Assembly (NCBI GenBank): GCA_033032175.1
Contig: CM065322.1
Coordinates: forward strand, 7,254,001 to 7,318,000
Length of the DNA: 64,000 nt
Reading direction: 5' to 3'
DNA from: Saturnia japonica
Lineage: Eukaryota > Arthropoda > Insecta > Lepidoptera > Saturniidae
The notes below the pieces were generated by a model. That model saw only the letters and a list, made by a program, of their open reading frames with translations, made no database searches and was not told the DNA's origin. This document shows positions 1 to 10,895 of this stretch, piece after piece. The translations under genes and the position numbers were made by a program. Position 1 is the first letter of the stretch. Every line of letters starts with the position of its first letter.

Positions 1-135
1 CTGTCACCGATAAAAGAGCTGAAATCTAACAGGTGCTAAGTTCCATAGCTGTTTTTTAATTATAGTTGTTCATATAATTTACAAAATCATTTGTTACTTT
101 CTTTGATATGGGCTTAATAACTCGGCAAGTCTTAC
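1..135 (+). repeat. Interspersed repeat, family A (copy 1)
   Basis: The segment starting with 'ACCGATAAAAGAGCTGA' and continuing through 'GCTAAGTTCCAT' and 'TTACTTTCTTTGAT' reappears in the same order and orientation at about 3723-3865. This is a diverged dispersed repeat cut by the left window edge. Its class is not recognised. Confidence 0.6.
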
Positions 136-284
136 TAAAAATTTTACGATCTAAACTAAGTAACTAAGTCTACGATCAAAAATTTTTACTCTAAGGAGGA
201 GAAAATAACGTAAATATATATTGCCGTTATAAATAATAAATAAACGTAAAAAATATTTAGAATTAACATTAGGCATTAGAAAAC

Positions 285-425
285 GCCTTATCACCACGGG
301 CTATGGTTTCATAACGATGTTTTCCTTTTACCGAAAGCTCAGGCTGATTGCAGGGTTTCGAACTTATTTCGATCGACTCGACGTCCGTACACGCTACCAA
401 TTTCGCCATCATTGCTTCAATCATT
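285..425 (-). repeat. tRNA-derived SINE, family C, head region
   Basis: Read on the minus strand it has a pol III B-box-like segment (a degraded GTTCGAAATCC type), the family-specific 'ATCGATCGA' and 'GACGTC' region, and the 'GAAAACATCGTTATGAAACCAT' type body split by substitutions. At least eight other copies share the order: tRNA-like head, 'GGTAGGGC', 'GAAAATCTGTCGCC', 'GGTGTGTTCCGGC'. Here only the head survives. Confidence 0.6.
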
Positions 426-1784
426 TCCTTAATTAATAAATTAGCTGGCCCGTTGTTCTGTCCCTTCCGGTAGTTATTGGCTTGACCAGAGCGCCACCTA
501 TCAGTTCCTAACATATCTATAAGGTCGTCTTGATAAAACAAGTAGGTTTTGTCAATATGAGCAGTATGAGCTCAATCGGCCAAGTCATTCAGAATTTATA
601 GTATCACCAACAGACGAACGAGCACATGATTTTTAAATATATACATAAGCTATTACTTTAATTATTTTTGTATTAGAAACCTGCGCATGACACCTGTGTG
701 TGATAGTTACAGCGAATTTGACGATGGAATTCGAGTTCAGGAATATTATTTCATTTTAATATGTAATTATTATTGTTATTAGTATGCGAAAGCTAAATAC
801 AGTAATTGTTAAAATATACCAACTTTAAGTTTATTTAATTTTATTTTTGTTATGATTTTTCTTCAAAACACTTATCCGATCGACATTACACTGTACACGG
901 TGTACCGAAACGTGCGTTTTAAAAATTTTCCACTGAAAATTTTAATACAATGAACAAGCTAGTGTACCGCATGTCGGTAAACGTGAACCTTAAATATTTA
1001 TGTAAAGTAAATGCCTCGGTTCGCCTTGTTTTTCCGTTGTACACTTGGCCTTGACTTTTATTTTTGTACTTTTAAATTACATTTTCATATTTTTCAAATT
1101 CATATTTATACGAGCTATGGGGTACTGGATAAAACCAGAGGCCAATTTTTAAGTGGATTTATTTGCGAACTCTTGTATAATCTACAGCCAAAAATATTGA
1201 ACCAGTCTTCATTCGAACATGAGTCTACACTTGGATACTCAAATCGAGTTTACTTCACTTCAATGCACGGACAGAAATTTCTCTATTTATTTATTCTTCT
1301 TCATTTATTACTATTTCTATATATTTATTGGCTTGAACCAATTCCTTAAATCATATATAAATTGTTAAACTACATTTAAGATTGACAGTTCCATACATTT
1401 CGACACAACTAAACTAATTTAAATTTTTTTATGCAAATCAGTCTTCACTTTCAAATTTTCCGCTTCTTGTCTTCGTTTTTCAAATATAACTGATGTTATT
1501 TATCGTCTCCAACCCTTTATATGACATTTTTAAACATAAACGAAGACTCTATTTAAATTATTTTGAACACATTTCGAATACCCAGACAAATTCCTTATTT
1601 TGAATTCAAAAAGTATTCTTTTTTAGTTAATTCCCCTCAGATCGCTATGCTTTCTTTTTCTTTTGAACTGACAACCGAATGACATTATAGAATAATAAAT
1701 ACTAAATAAGACACACGTACTTAAAACATGTAACAGATCTATATCAATACTAGATTAGACACTATACACAATATACAATTTAGT
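426..1784. other. Unannotated AT-rich stretch
   Basis: No exon, repeat family or motif is recognised. Open frames here (for example + strand 1011-1349) are AT-driven, rich in Phe/Leu/Tyr and lack any known domain. Confidence 0.5.
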
Positions 1785-1884
1785 CAGCCAGAAGCAATGG
1801 CACAGTAACCTAAGGGCAAACCGATACCTAAAATACTCGTAGGGATGTCATACATCCCGGTAAATTTGGGAAATGTCCGGATTG

Positions 1885-2115
1885 TTTTTTTTTTTTTTTT
1901 ATTATTTTCAAGTGAAGCTGCCAGAAGAAACCTATAGGTGAACGGCAACAAATTTTCAACTTGCAGGTGATAGCTAGCCAGGCGGGCATTATAAAATACC
2001 CTATAACCATGGTAAGATTTTATCACGATGTTATCACGATCATTGTGAGGATTGGAACTCACGTCGATCAACGTGATTTCCGTACGTACGCGCTTCCACT
2101 AAACCATCATTGCTA
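1885..2115 (-). repeat. SINE family C, 3'-shortened copy with poly-A
   Basis: A run of 16 T at 1885-1900 is the poly-A tail of a minus-strand copy. Read on the minus strand, the head (A-box-like 'TGGTTTAGTGGAAGCG', B-box-like 'GAGTTCCAATCC'), the 'GCCCGCCTGGCTAGCTA' block and the 'CCTATAGGT' region follow in family order. The copy ends soon after the 'CACTTGA' block and goes directly into A-rich sequence, as expected for target-primed insertion. Confidence 0.7.
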
Positions 2116-2610
2116 TATACATATATAACTATGTAGTTCAGTTAGCCATGCTATAATGGATATATTCCTTTTTTTAAGAAAATGGTTTATTATTATAAAA
2201 TGACGTTCATAGACTTTTATAATAATTTTAAAGGTGAAAAGAAGCTAAAGTCAAAATTTCCAAAAAACTTGAATAGGCAAAGAAACACAGAACATCTAAG
2301 TGTAATTGCACTGTTTTTTATTGAAGTTTCTTTAATATACACTCATTTACACATTTAGAGGAACGCAATAAAAAGGTAAAATAACAGAAAATATTTTCTT
2401 ATTTCATACTGGCCATATATGTAATTTGAAAAAAGAAGATTTTGAATAGAATTTTATCAAAACTTTCATTTGTTTTTTTTTTCTTTGAGACGTAGTGTAT
2501 ATGAAATTCTGCATGTTTTTAATATTAACAAAAAACATTATTTCTGTTTTTTTGATTAAAAATTGTTATTATTCACTGAAGGGAACTTCATTTGATATGT
2601 TTGAGTAATA

Positions 2611-3105
2611 ATGCCAGATCTCAGCGTTGCTCAGGTGTTTATAGCTGTAACTTTCATTGAAAATGGTTACACTTACAATGAAGTCACTCAAACATTACGA
2701 ATGTCCAAATCTGTGATTTTTTGCAATGTTTATATAATATCAGTAGACTGGAGAGTATACAAGATGTAAAGACAAGGTCGCAAAAGAGTAACAACAGAGA
2801 AAGACAACAGATTTATTATAAGCAGTGTCCTAAGAAACCGCACTTCGACATCTTCCGAGGTACGAAACAAGCTGCAGGAAGTTCGACAAGTGCAGTTAGC
2901 ACCAAAACGATTAGAAGAAAACTTAAAGCGGCTGTTATAGGGGCGTACTTACCCACTAGAGGCCCTTTGATCACAGCAGGTCATCGAGTAGCTCTGTCCA
3001 ACTTTGCTTGTTCACCCGAAATTGGGATGATGACGCTTGAAGAAAAGTACACTTTACTGATTAGTCCAGATTTTGTCGTAAGTCAGATGATAGAAGGTTC
3101 AAAGT
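2611..3105 (+). pseudogene. Tc1-like transposase N-terminal half, broken
   Basis: The reading frame opens with ATG at 2611 and reads MPDLSVAQVF...IENGYTYNEV...TLRMSKSV. This is the helix-turn-helix DNA-binding start of a Tc1-type transposase. After a frameshift near 2735 it resumes with SRLESIQD and an Arg-rich stretch (GRKRVTTERDNRFI), the GRPRVTT-type linker of Tc1 proteins, then RNRTSTSSEVRNKLQ. The catalytic DDE half is absent: the frame runs into a SINE insertion at about 3107. Frameshifts and stops show it is dead. The minus-strand copy at 14075-15054 preserves the corresponding catalytic half. Confidence 0.8.
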
Positions 3106-3106
3106 A

Positions 3107-3205
3107 ACTCACCTATTTGGCGACAGATTTTCAACTCGAGAGTGGTAGCTAACCAGGTGGGCATTATAAAAAGTCCTACCCACCATGCAAAATTACCCAT
3201 TATGA
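3107..3205 (-). repeat. SINE family C fragment inside Tc1-like element
   Basis: 'TTGGCGACAGATTTTCAACT' and the 'GGTAGCTAACCAGGTGGGC' block are the middle section of SINE family C read in reverse. It sits between transposase sequence and the right end of the Tc1-like element, so it inserted later. Confidence 0.7.
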
Positions 3206-3722
3206 AAAAAAAAATTAGTCTTTAGTACAATATAAAATTTTCATTAAATTACTTAAAAAATCCTTACAATTAAAATACTGAGCTTAATGCCTCTAATTTG
3301 TATTTTTTTTTCGTTCAGTCTAATTTTATTTGAGTTTAAAAATGTTATTTTTACTATTTGATTCTATTTAACGAATTTTAAAAGCGTAAATATTCTACAA
3401 ATAAATCTGTTTTCACTGTAATTTACATCTTATTTATTGCGTTTCTTTATATCCATGAATGTATATGACATTTTGAATGATCTCTCTGTGGTTTGGTTAT
3501 ATTTCTACAGAAAACTTCCCTGTCAGCTTTTCAACATTTATGAAAGGCCTAGACTAAAAGCAGCAGTCCGTTAGCGCGTATCGCGGGATGTAATAATTCG
3601 TTACTGCATATAATAAAACTATCTTCTATTGATTTGATTTGATAGTTACATACGAATAACATTTACCCAATAAAAACATTTATTTGAAAAAGAGGCCAAC
3701 CTCGGTAGAAAAGATGGTAGTC

Positions 3723-3865
3723 GATTTCACCGATAAAGGAGCTGAGGTCTAAATGGTGCCAAGTTCCATTGCATTTCTGTTAATAATAGCTGTAGGAATG
3801 TACGTTCCTGAATTCATTTACAAAGCATTTTATTACTTTCTTTGATCGAAGATTACTAACTTGGC
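3723..3865 (+). repeat. Interspersed repeat, family A (copy 2)
   Basis: Shares 'ACCGATAAAGGAGCTGA', 'GTGCCAAGTTCCAT' and 'TTACTTTCTTTGATC' in the same order and spacing as positions 1-135. Class unknown. Confidence 0.6.
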
Positions 3866-3888
3866 CAGTTTAAATCTATATCTATACA

Positions 3889-4379
3889 TCTATACAAATA
3901 ATAAAATTGAAGTGTCTATTTTTAATGTCCAAATAACAGATTTTTACTAAATGCATATGAAAATATACGTAGACCGATTTTGACGGGACTTTCACTGGTA
4001 GATAGATGGTGTTATACGGTACTCCTTACGTACTTATTAAAGCATAAGTTACTACTTAGGCTACTTTTATTTAAAAAAAAAAAAATAGGGACTTCGCGCA
4101 AATAAAAATGGTTATGGTGAATAAATTCGGGTGCTTAAATGGCTTACGCTGAGTAAACCGTAAGAGATATATCAAATTAATTTAGTACATAATTGTAGAT
4201 CTTTAAAAGACCTAATTAAAAGTCAGGGAGAGCATATATCTATCTTATAAGTATTACCAACAATAAGCATTTTTGTCTTTAAAATAGCCTGGAGCGAGAG
4301 TAGTACGATTCACGCGTGTGCCCGATCGACGGCATTCTTGATTCTGTAGTCCATGCGAGTGCAGCCGCGGGCACAGCTG
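3889..4379 (+). mobile_element. Non-autonomous Helitron, family B (copy 1)
   Basis: Starts with TCTATACAAATA directly after an A, includes the 'CCGATTTTGACGGGACTTTC' core and 'AATAAGCATTTTTGTC', and ends 'GCCGCGGGCACAGCT'. These are typical lepidopteran Helitron features (5' TC, 3' CTAG-like end, insertion between A and T). The terminal CTAG is mutated to CTGT here. No Rep/helicase coding is present, so it is non-autonomous. Other copies: 12587-13052, 38313-38501 and 61807-62282. Confidence 0.75.
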
Positions 4380-5810
4380 TTGTCAATAAATTACGATCAA
4401 AAAATTTGACTCATTTAATTAGAAATTAACGTAAATATTCACGCCTGCTTTGTCGACGGCCGGGCGGCGTGGTGGAGAGTTGGTTGAATAAAAATACAGG
4501 TGAAACCGTAGAGCACAGTTATTTATTAACGTACTTCGTATCTCTTAAAGATTTAAAAATCCAAATATATTGATTTTTTCTAAAAGATTACATAATGTAT
4601 TGAAACGGAAATCTTTTGTTACTTAAATTCACGTAAACTAAATAATCGCTAACAAAAAACATGAACGCGTGATTTTAAGCATGGACGAGCACGTGCCTCA
4701 CCCTGAGGATATTAAATGACCATTTAACGTGAACCATGCTGTTCTTAAGATTACAAAGTGGGTATAGGGAATAAAAAGGTTCTAGTAACAACGGTTTTAA
4801 TACAGAAACTTGTGCTCTAGCCTCGAGGCACGTTGCGAGACTAGCATGGTATACAACGTGACAAACAACGATTACATTATTCTTTTTACCGGTCATTGGT
4901 TAACACTGTATATTGTACATAGATAATAATAAAACTTCTCCATAGCAAATTTCTCCATAGGCATACTATCTAATGGCTTTGATTATATACATGTCTAGAT
5001 TCTCAGTCCGGCGTTTCAAACGAGTAATTTTAATAGACATGAAAAATAATTTCTTCGCTCAAATCGCTGTCATTACATTTAGGGCACTATAGAGTATAGA
5101 CGTATTTTTGTCATCACAATTTAAACTAAAAATGGCGTTCTATGCAATTAAACTTTTTAAAAACTACTTTCTAAAAAAGATAAGAATTACAAGAATATAT
5201 TTTATATGTACCGATTGTAACTCCATATAAATAAGTCACTATTCTTATAAACAAATATAATTATTTTATAAAATTGAAGAATTGTTTACTTGTCAGTGTT
5301 GCTGTTAAATATACATTGAAATTTCCTCTGACGGTTATTAAAATTATAACAATATAATATAATAAAATAATTACTATAAGCAATATAAATAGTATCCAAT
5401 CATATATTATATACTGTATAGGATAAAATCGGTGAGTATTTGGTTAGTAGCAGGGTCTCAAAATGAAGCAACGAACTGGTCATAGGAACTCTTCAATGCC
5501 TTAACACAAAAACTTTGAATTTGTACTCGTTATGGACAATCCAAAAAAATCACTGTCACTGGTTTAATTATATGTACAGAGTGGTCGCGATCCCTACCTT
5601 TCCAACTCATTACTGAATATACTTACAGCAGCTGTTCCCGGAACGCGACATACAAGATGTATATCCATTTAAGTGTGCCACTATGGCTGGTTTATGGTAG
5701 TCGCGAACCAGTCAGACATAATCCTGTTACCCAGCACATTTTTCTTTCAAATGTATTTTTTTTTTTTATATAATTAATATTTCAGTCAAAAACGCAGTTA
5801 CCTTTAAGCC
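4380..5810. other. Unannotated AT-rich stretch
   Basis: No supported gene. A small GC-rich patch (4441-4485) and a minus-strand open frame (4675-4896) carry no recognisable motif. Confidence 0.45.
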
Positions 5811-5812
5811 GA

Positions 5813-5880
5813 TTACACACACTACGGTCTACCAGCGTCCCCTTAAGTGTGCCTGCAAAGGTAGATCGCAGTGTGTATGG
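5813..5880. repeat. Short foldback (inverted repeat)
   Basis: Arms 5813-5833 and 5860-5880 are inverted copies matching at 16 of 21 positions ('ACACACACTACGGTCTACC' against the reverse complement of 'GGTAGATCGCAGTGTGT'). It may be the remnant of a small MITE. The superfamily cannot be told. Confidence 0.45.
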
Positions 5881-5979
5881 CAGGCATAAAAAAATTATGT
5901 GTGCAAATCGCACATGGTAGAAGCGAAATCTTCACATATATCTTATTATATTAAGTGAGCAATTCTTCTATATATATAT

Positions 5980-6115
5980 ATGTAATTGGTTTCGCGGAAA
6001 GGGCTCCAACGATTTGGATGAAACTTTGTATTTAGAAAATATTTTACATTCCAAGTATACCTAGATAGGTGTTTTTTTTTCTATAACACCAAGCAAAGCT
6101 CGGTCGCCCAGATAT
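5980..6115 (+). repeat. Degenerate Helitron-like fragment
   Basis: 'GGGCTCCAACGATTTGGATG', 'GATAGGTGTTTTTTTT' and the 3' end 'AAAGCTCGGTCGCCCAG' resemble a widespread lepidopteran non-autonomous Helitron type. The terminal CTAG is no longer intact. Confidence 0.4.
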
Positions 6116-6224
6116 TGTTTTTTAAATTCAGACAATGATCAAATACACACTAATTTAAATTTTATGAAAATGTACATACAAGTTCCAACAATCATTATTT
6201 ACAATATCATTTTCAATTAATGCA

Positions 6225-6442
6225 CATTTGAAATATCCATGGTAACCTAACACAATATTAATCAGTAACAGAATGTCATAAGTGTAGTCTAAAAAGTTTT
6301 TGTTTCGTGCCTTTTTGGTGAGGTAATAAATTCCATTTGAAATATCCATGGTAACCTAACACAATATCAATCAGTAACAGAATGTTATAGGTGTTATCTA
6401 AAGTTTTTTTTTTCATACCTTTTTAGTGAGGTAATAAAATTC
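6225..6442 (+). repeat. 109-bp tandem duplication
   Basis: 'CATTTGAAATATCCATGGTA' starts at 6225 and again at 6334. The following 109 bases, including 'ATCAGTAACAGAATGT' and 'GGTGAGGTAATAAA', are repeated with few changes, giving two head-to-tail units. The content is not recognised. Confidence 0.85.
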
Positions 6443-6958
6443 ATAATTGCGTGACAATCTTTTTACTGTCGCTTTTGCTTTTTCTTTTCATCGACTTTCA
6501 AATTACAACGATGTTAAAGAAGTTTTCACTTCAAAAAGGGTTAAAGCTCTAATGTTCAGCCATTAGGAATTTGGTTCTGTCTAGTCCACGTTTGTTCATT
6601 GCAAGGAGCATACTAGTGTTTGAATAACGACAAAAACCCTAATGAGAAACATATAGCTAATTTCCCGTCGGCTACAATGTACTGCTAATCGCTAACGCAT
6701 TAATAGTCTCAATAACTGTTCTTCTATAATTCTACTACTGACTGAAAGTTTCATGCTGCGTGTAGGGAGCCAGAGGCATTCACAGAGTATGGGGGAAGAG
6801 AGTGAGTAGCACCAAAGACATTCACAAAGCACGAGGTATGATTAATTCACCGATATTGAATTTTAATACAACTATATATCTGTGACTTTTTTAATTACTT
6901 TTTTTCATATACGAAATATTATGCTGACGAGGTCGCGAGCATAGCTAGTCGATAAAAA
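6443..6958. other. Unannotated sequence left of mariner
   Basis: No gene or repeat family is recognised. Confidence 0.4.
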
Positions 6959-7124
6959 TAGGTCGGAGAAAAACTTTCTTCGCATAACGTAGGTATAAAC
7001 TTGTTATAACATTTCTTTGGCTGTACTATTTGTATCTGGCTGGTTTTGGTAACATTAAAAAGTTTACATTAAAAATAAAAAAGTTGTTTTCCGTTAATTT
7101 TCATTTGTTTTTCTTTCTGTAAAA

Positions 7125-7665
7125 ATGAATGAATCTAATGAAGAAATTCGATATTATAAAAATATTATTACAAAAAAGGCAAAAATGTAACTCAAGCAGC
7201 GAAAAAAATTTGTTATGTTTATGGACCAAATGCAATGTCATTAAGAGTAGCACAAAGTTGGTTCAAACGTTTTAAGTCCGGAAATTTTGATGTTAAAGAT
7301 GCACCTCGCTCTGTTCGCCCTGTTACGAATAAAATGGGCGCCATTTTTGAAAAAGTGGAGAAAGATCAGCATATCAATAGTTACGATGTAGTTGAAGAAC
7401 TGAAAATTGACCACAAAACAGTTTTAACCCATTTGAAGAAAGCTGGCTATACCAAAAAGCTCGATATTTGGGTGCAACACGAGCTCTCTGAAAGAAACCT
7501 AATGAACCGTGTACTCATTTGCGATCCATTATTGAGACGTAATGAAACCGAGCGTTTTTTGAAGAGATTGATGATTGGCGATGAAAAGTGGATCACGTAC
7601 GACAAGCACATGCGAAAAAGGTCATGGTCTAAGGTCGGACAGGTTTCACATACTGTAGTTAAACC
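7125..7665 (+). pseudogene. mariner transposase, N-terminal part
   Basis: ATG at 7125 begins MNESNEEIRYYKNI. A frameshift near 7180 leads into AKNVTQAAKKICYVYGP and then AQSWFKRFKSGNFDVKDAPR, the paired helix-turn-helix DNA-binding region of mariner transposases. It continues through HKTVLTHLKKAGY to the first catalytic-Asp block, IGDEKWITYDK. The frame stops at HTVVKP where the LINE insertion begins (7666). The C-terminal part resumes at about 10557. The frameshift plus the insertion make it non-functional. Confidence 0.9.
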
Positions 7666-10315
7666 TTTTTTTTCTCCACGGTGTACCAACGGCCGGCATA
7701 GTGGGGCATAGCATAGCATACTACCGCGTCGCCCCGGCGGCTGGCCCTAATCGGGTCTCCGGCGATATAGAGAGACAGTCTGGTGCAACCCCGACTGTCT
7801 CCCAGACGGCTGAACCAGTGCAATGGGAAGACGGGCCTCCCGACCCATCTCCCCTTGGTCCAGCTAGGGCGGAGGAAAGAGGGGAAAGCGCTCCCTCCTA
7901 GCACCCAACGTCTATGCAACCCACTACGGGGATCGTGGTGCTGGTGGCGGTCTTCTCTTTTTAAGGGGTGGCCTACACTTTGCGCCCACCATGAAATGGT
8001 CCGCCTGCCTCCCGGCGTCCGTGGAACTTTGTAGATGTGCATTGCTGTGCATTGTGGGCAAGCAGTCCACACCGGAAACAAAGTAGTCCCCGGTCTACCT
8101 CCAACTTGCAAACGGGCCGAGTGTGGCCCACGTCTAGGCATTTAAAACACCTTAAGGGCCCCGCCTGTAGAATGCGGACGTGTACCACACTCCAACCAAC
8201 GTGGAGCCGCCCTACATCCATCAGCGCCCTAGCAGCGCCGATAGGAAGTGACAGATGGATAGCCCCACTGCCTCTCCCGTAAGGGCGTATTTCACCAGCT
8301 CTGATAAGGGCTGAGTCACAACCTCCAATTGCCGACGCTGCCTTGACTACATCCTCCTCCGATACAGTATCGTCCAATCCGACGATACGTATGTTGATGC
8401 ACAGTGGCCATGTCCCCCAGCACCTTATGAGTCACTTTGGCCAAACCATCAGCCTGCTCACTACCACGGGTGCCAAGTATTTCAATTATTCTAGCCCCGG
8501 TGGCAGTGTGCCGAAGCCACAGATCCTCTATTTGGAGGTCTGCTAATCCTTCATGATCCTGCACCCTCAAGAGAGCCGCCTTATACGTAAGCCCCATCGC
8601 TAGTGCTTCAGGCTGCAGTGTAATTACTACTGCAGCTGAAAGTGGCACCGACGGGAGCTTCTGTTTCGGCTTACCCCCAGGCGGTCCTCCACGAGAAGCG
8701 TTACCCGCTTTTGCCACAGTCTTCGGTTTTGGCCGCTTCTTGTGACGCCGATGGATTACGGTCGACCAACCCTCTTCAATTGGAGTCCCTGAAGTTAGGG
8801 GAGGAGCAGAGGCCGGCACCGGTATTCTGAGCCCCTTCATCCCCAAGGGACTTTCCTCCTACATAATTTCCTTCACAGGAGGCGTAGGTCTGATTACCGC
8901 AGGTTTCGGCCCCACCGTCTTTAGCCTTGAAGACTTTGATGATGCTGGACCGGTAGCACAACTTTTGTCTGCAGTCAAGGGAGGACGAATCACCTAGGCA
9001 GAGAGGAGACGGCCCTCCAAAGCCTCTATTTGGGCGGTAACTACCTTCCCAATAGTCACCCGGAGAGACTGCTCCATCCTCACCATGTGCTCCATCATCG
9101 CGTCAACCAGAGCCTGCGGCAGGATTTGAGATCCTCCGCTTTAAAGCTCCGGCTGCGGCTGCAGTACTGACGGAAGAGGTGGTTTCCCTCCACAGAACAA
9201 GCGTCTCACTAGCAAAAGTGCGCGTGAGCACCGTCACTGAGATTTCTTGCAGGGTCCTGGCTGCATCCTTCAGCTGCTTTACGTAGGTACCCTTGAGGTG
9301 GCCGGACTTCTTACACACCTCAAGGATAGCAGCTACCTTGATCCTCGCAAGCGTCCTGAGCCGTTCCTGATCCAAGGGCTCTATGTCCTCCGGGAACCCC
9401 TCACTATCAATCCCAAGGAGGGTATCACCAATTTTATCCACCTGATCAGCAACAGAAAGCTCAAAGTCGTCTTCACACACCCTTCCCCCCTGCATCGGGG
9501 TGCTTCGCTCTCGCCGAGTTGCCCGGATTTTGGGATTTGCCTCTAGTAGAGGTAACCATTTTTGAAGGAGGCTCCGCCCCTTCCACGTCTAGTTCGCTAT
9601 CCGTCCGGATCCAAACGTTGGACCGTTTTGCCTTCAGGTCAGCAATCCTCACCGGTAGGAAGTCCGTCGTTTCGTTGTCAGAATCAGCCACTGATGCTGA
9701 TCTCCCGAAATTGTCTTTCCAGTGCCTGACCGAAAATAGGTCAAGCTCCGGATCTCTCGTCAGTACAACAGATGGACAATCAATTTTCCGTGTTGAGGTT
9801 GCCATTGTCATCACTTGTACCATATCGTCCGTCGTTGTGCTCGCCATGGTCGTTGTTTTATTTTTGAACTGCGCAAAACTTTGCCCCCCTCCCAGAAAAC
9901 ACAGAGCCTTGTGGGTATCTTCCTGGAGTAAATCATCTTTAAATTTTGCACGTTTCATACTTTCTCTACTCTACCCGTCTAGTTTGCAGTATGCCTGTCG
10001 GGATCGGTATGAAACAGCCGATCCTGCCAGCCGCTACCCGGAACTGGACCCTAGGGGCTCAAAACTGAGCCCTCATCGGTCCCAACCCGGTACTGGGTGC
10101 GCTGATCACACGCCACACCCAGGAGCTTTTAACGGCCCTCCAGCCGGCGCTCCTCCACGGTCCCCTGTGATAAGCAGAGGGGTACCAGAAAGAGCGCGTC
10201 AGATATTAGCTGCCGACCAAACTGGTCGACGTTGCCCAGGGTGCACCACGAGGAGGTTTCTGACATCGCACCCCAAACTATGGATAAACCTGGGATAACT
10301 CGAAATAAGGTAATG
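7666..10315 (-). mobile_element. R1-type LINE derivative, gag region only
   Basis: A GC-rich block, unlike its AT-rich surroundings, inserted in the mariner. On the minus strand it starts near 10315, carries a gag-like ORF1 in broken frames (9847 down to about 7985) and ends in eight A (T run 7666-7673). The junction with mariner is therefore a poly-A tail. No endonuclease or reverse transcriptase is present in about 2.6 kb, so the copy lacks ORF2. Alternatives are an internally deleted copy or a non-autonomous subfamily. Confidence 0.75.
7985..9847 (-). pseudogene. R1-type LINE ORF1 (gag-like, CCHC zinc knuckles), broken
   Basis: The likely start is ATG at 9845-9847 (MASTTTDD). The protein is readable in four frame segments: 9473-9847, 9103-9495, 8316-8846 and 7973-8377. 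An acidic N-terminal region is followed by Ala/Thr-rich and basic linkers, then a middle domain with EGWSTVIHR and LQPEALAMGLTYKAALLR, features of R1/SART/TRAS-type gag. At the C-terminus are zinc knuckles: CFKCLDVGHTRPVC, then CFRCGLLAHNAQQC. Such proteins bind element RNA. At least three frameshifts separate the segments, so it cannot make the full protein. Confidence 0.8.
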
Positions 10316-10324
10316 GCTGTATGT

Positions 10325-10556
10325 ATGGTGAGATAGCCTTGTGGTCGTAAGCGCGACTATTATGATGGAGGTCCTGGGTTCGATTCCCAGGTCGAGCATT
10401 GGGTTTTTACTATGAAATTCTCAGTAGCAGCTCGGAGTTTGGCTTCGTGCCCGATTAATGGCAATAGGCTCGCCCCCTATTACATGGGACCTAAAAACAT
10501 ACTCGGCTAACTGTGGATGTACATTAGGGGGAATACAGACGTGATGGTATGTATGT
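10325..10556 (+). repeat. tRNA-derived SINE with (GTAT)n tail
   Basis: The head contains pol III promoter boxes: an A-box-like 'GATAGCCTTGTGGTCGTAAG' and a clear B box 'GGGTTCGATTCCCAGG'. The body includes 'TGGATGTACATTAGGGGGAA' and 'GACGTGATGGTATGTATG', a common lepidopteran SINE ending, with a (GTAT)n tail that abuts mariner sequence. It is opposite in orientation to the neighbouring LINE derivative. Confidence 0.75.
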
Positions 10557-10895
10557 ATGTATGGTGGGACAGGAAGGGCATTGTTCATTATGAGCTTTTA
10601 CCGCCCGGCAAAACCATCGATTCGGATCTCTACTGCCAAAAACTGATGAGATTAAAGGAAGCAGTTGAGAGAAAGTGATCGGAATTGATCAACAGGAAGG
10701 GTGTGGTCTTTCATCACGATAACGCTAGAACACAAACATCTTTAGCCACTCAGCAAAAATTAAGAGAGTTTGGCTGGGAGGTGTTAGTGCATCCACCATA
10801 TAGCCTCGACCTTCAGATTTTCACCTGTTTCGGTCTCTTCAGAATTCTTTAGGTTCTGTAAGGTTAACATCAAGAGAGGACTGCCAAAACTATTT
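10557..10895 (+). pseudogene. mariner transposase, C-terminal part
   Basis: Continues the frame broken at 7665: VWWDRKGIVHYELLPPGKT, then DLYCQKLMRLKEAVERK. A TGA stop replaces the next codon, followed by SELINRKGVVFHHDNART (second catalytic Asp) and LREFGWEVLVHPPYSLDL (third catalytic Asp, D34D signature). Roughly nine codons expected between the two halves are missing at the insertion point. Downstream the frame decays. Confidence 0.88.

Larger units (their letters stand above)
2340..3461 (+). mobile_element. Tc1-like DNA transposon (degenerate copy 1)
   Basis: The ends are inverted. The left end runs 'CACTCATTTACACATTTAG' then 'AGGAACGCAATAAA'. The right end read on the minus strand runs 'CATTCATGGATATAAAG' then 'AAACGCAATAAA'. 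TA dinucleotides flank both ends (2338-2339 and 3462-3463), as expected for a Tc1/mariner target duplication. The same terminal sequence bounds the second copy at 13803-15328. The element is interrupted by a SINE fragment at about 3107-3205 and has lost the second half of its transposase. Confidence 0.85.

Noticed and set aside
1011..1349. 112-codon + strand frame
   Set aside because: Phe/Leu/Tyr-rich translation of AT-rich DNA, no domain and no splice or promoter context.
7125..7711. Domesticated mariner (SETMAR-like) host gene
   Set aside because: The element keeps terminal repeats and TA sites, has a frameshift and stop, and is split by insertions; there is no fused host domain.
8642..8830. 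Plus-strand ORFs across 7700-10300
   Set aside because: They are antisense to the LINE gag frames; the gag side carries the CCHC motifs.
10325..10400. tRNA gene (clear B box GGGTTCGATTCCCAGG)
   Set aside because: The acceptor stem does not pair, the body continues into a known SINE ending with a (GTAT)n tail; it is a tRNA-derived SINE.
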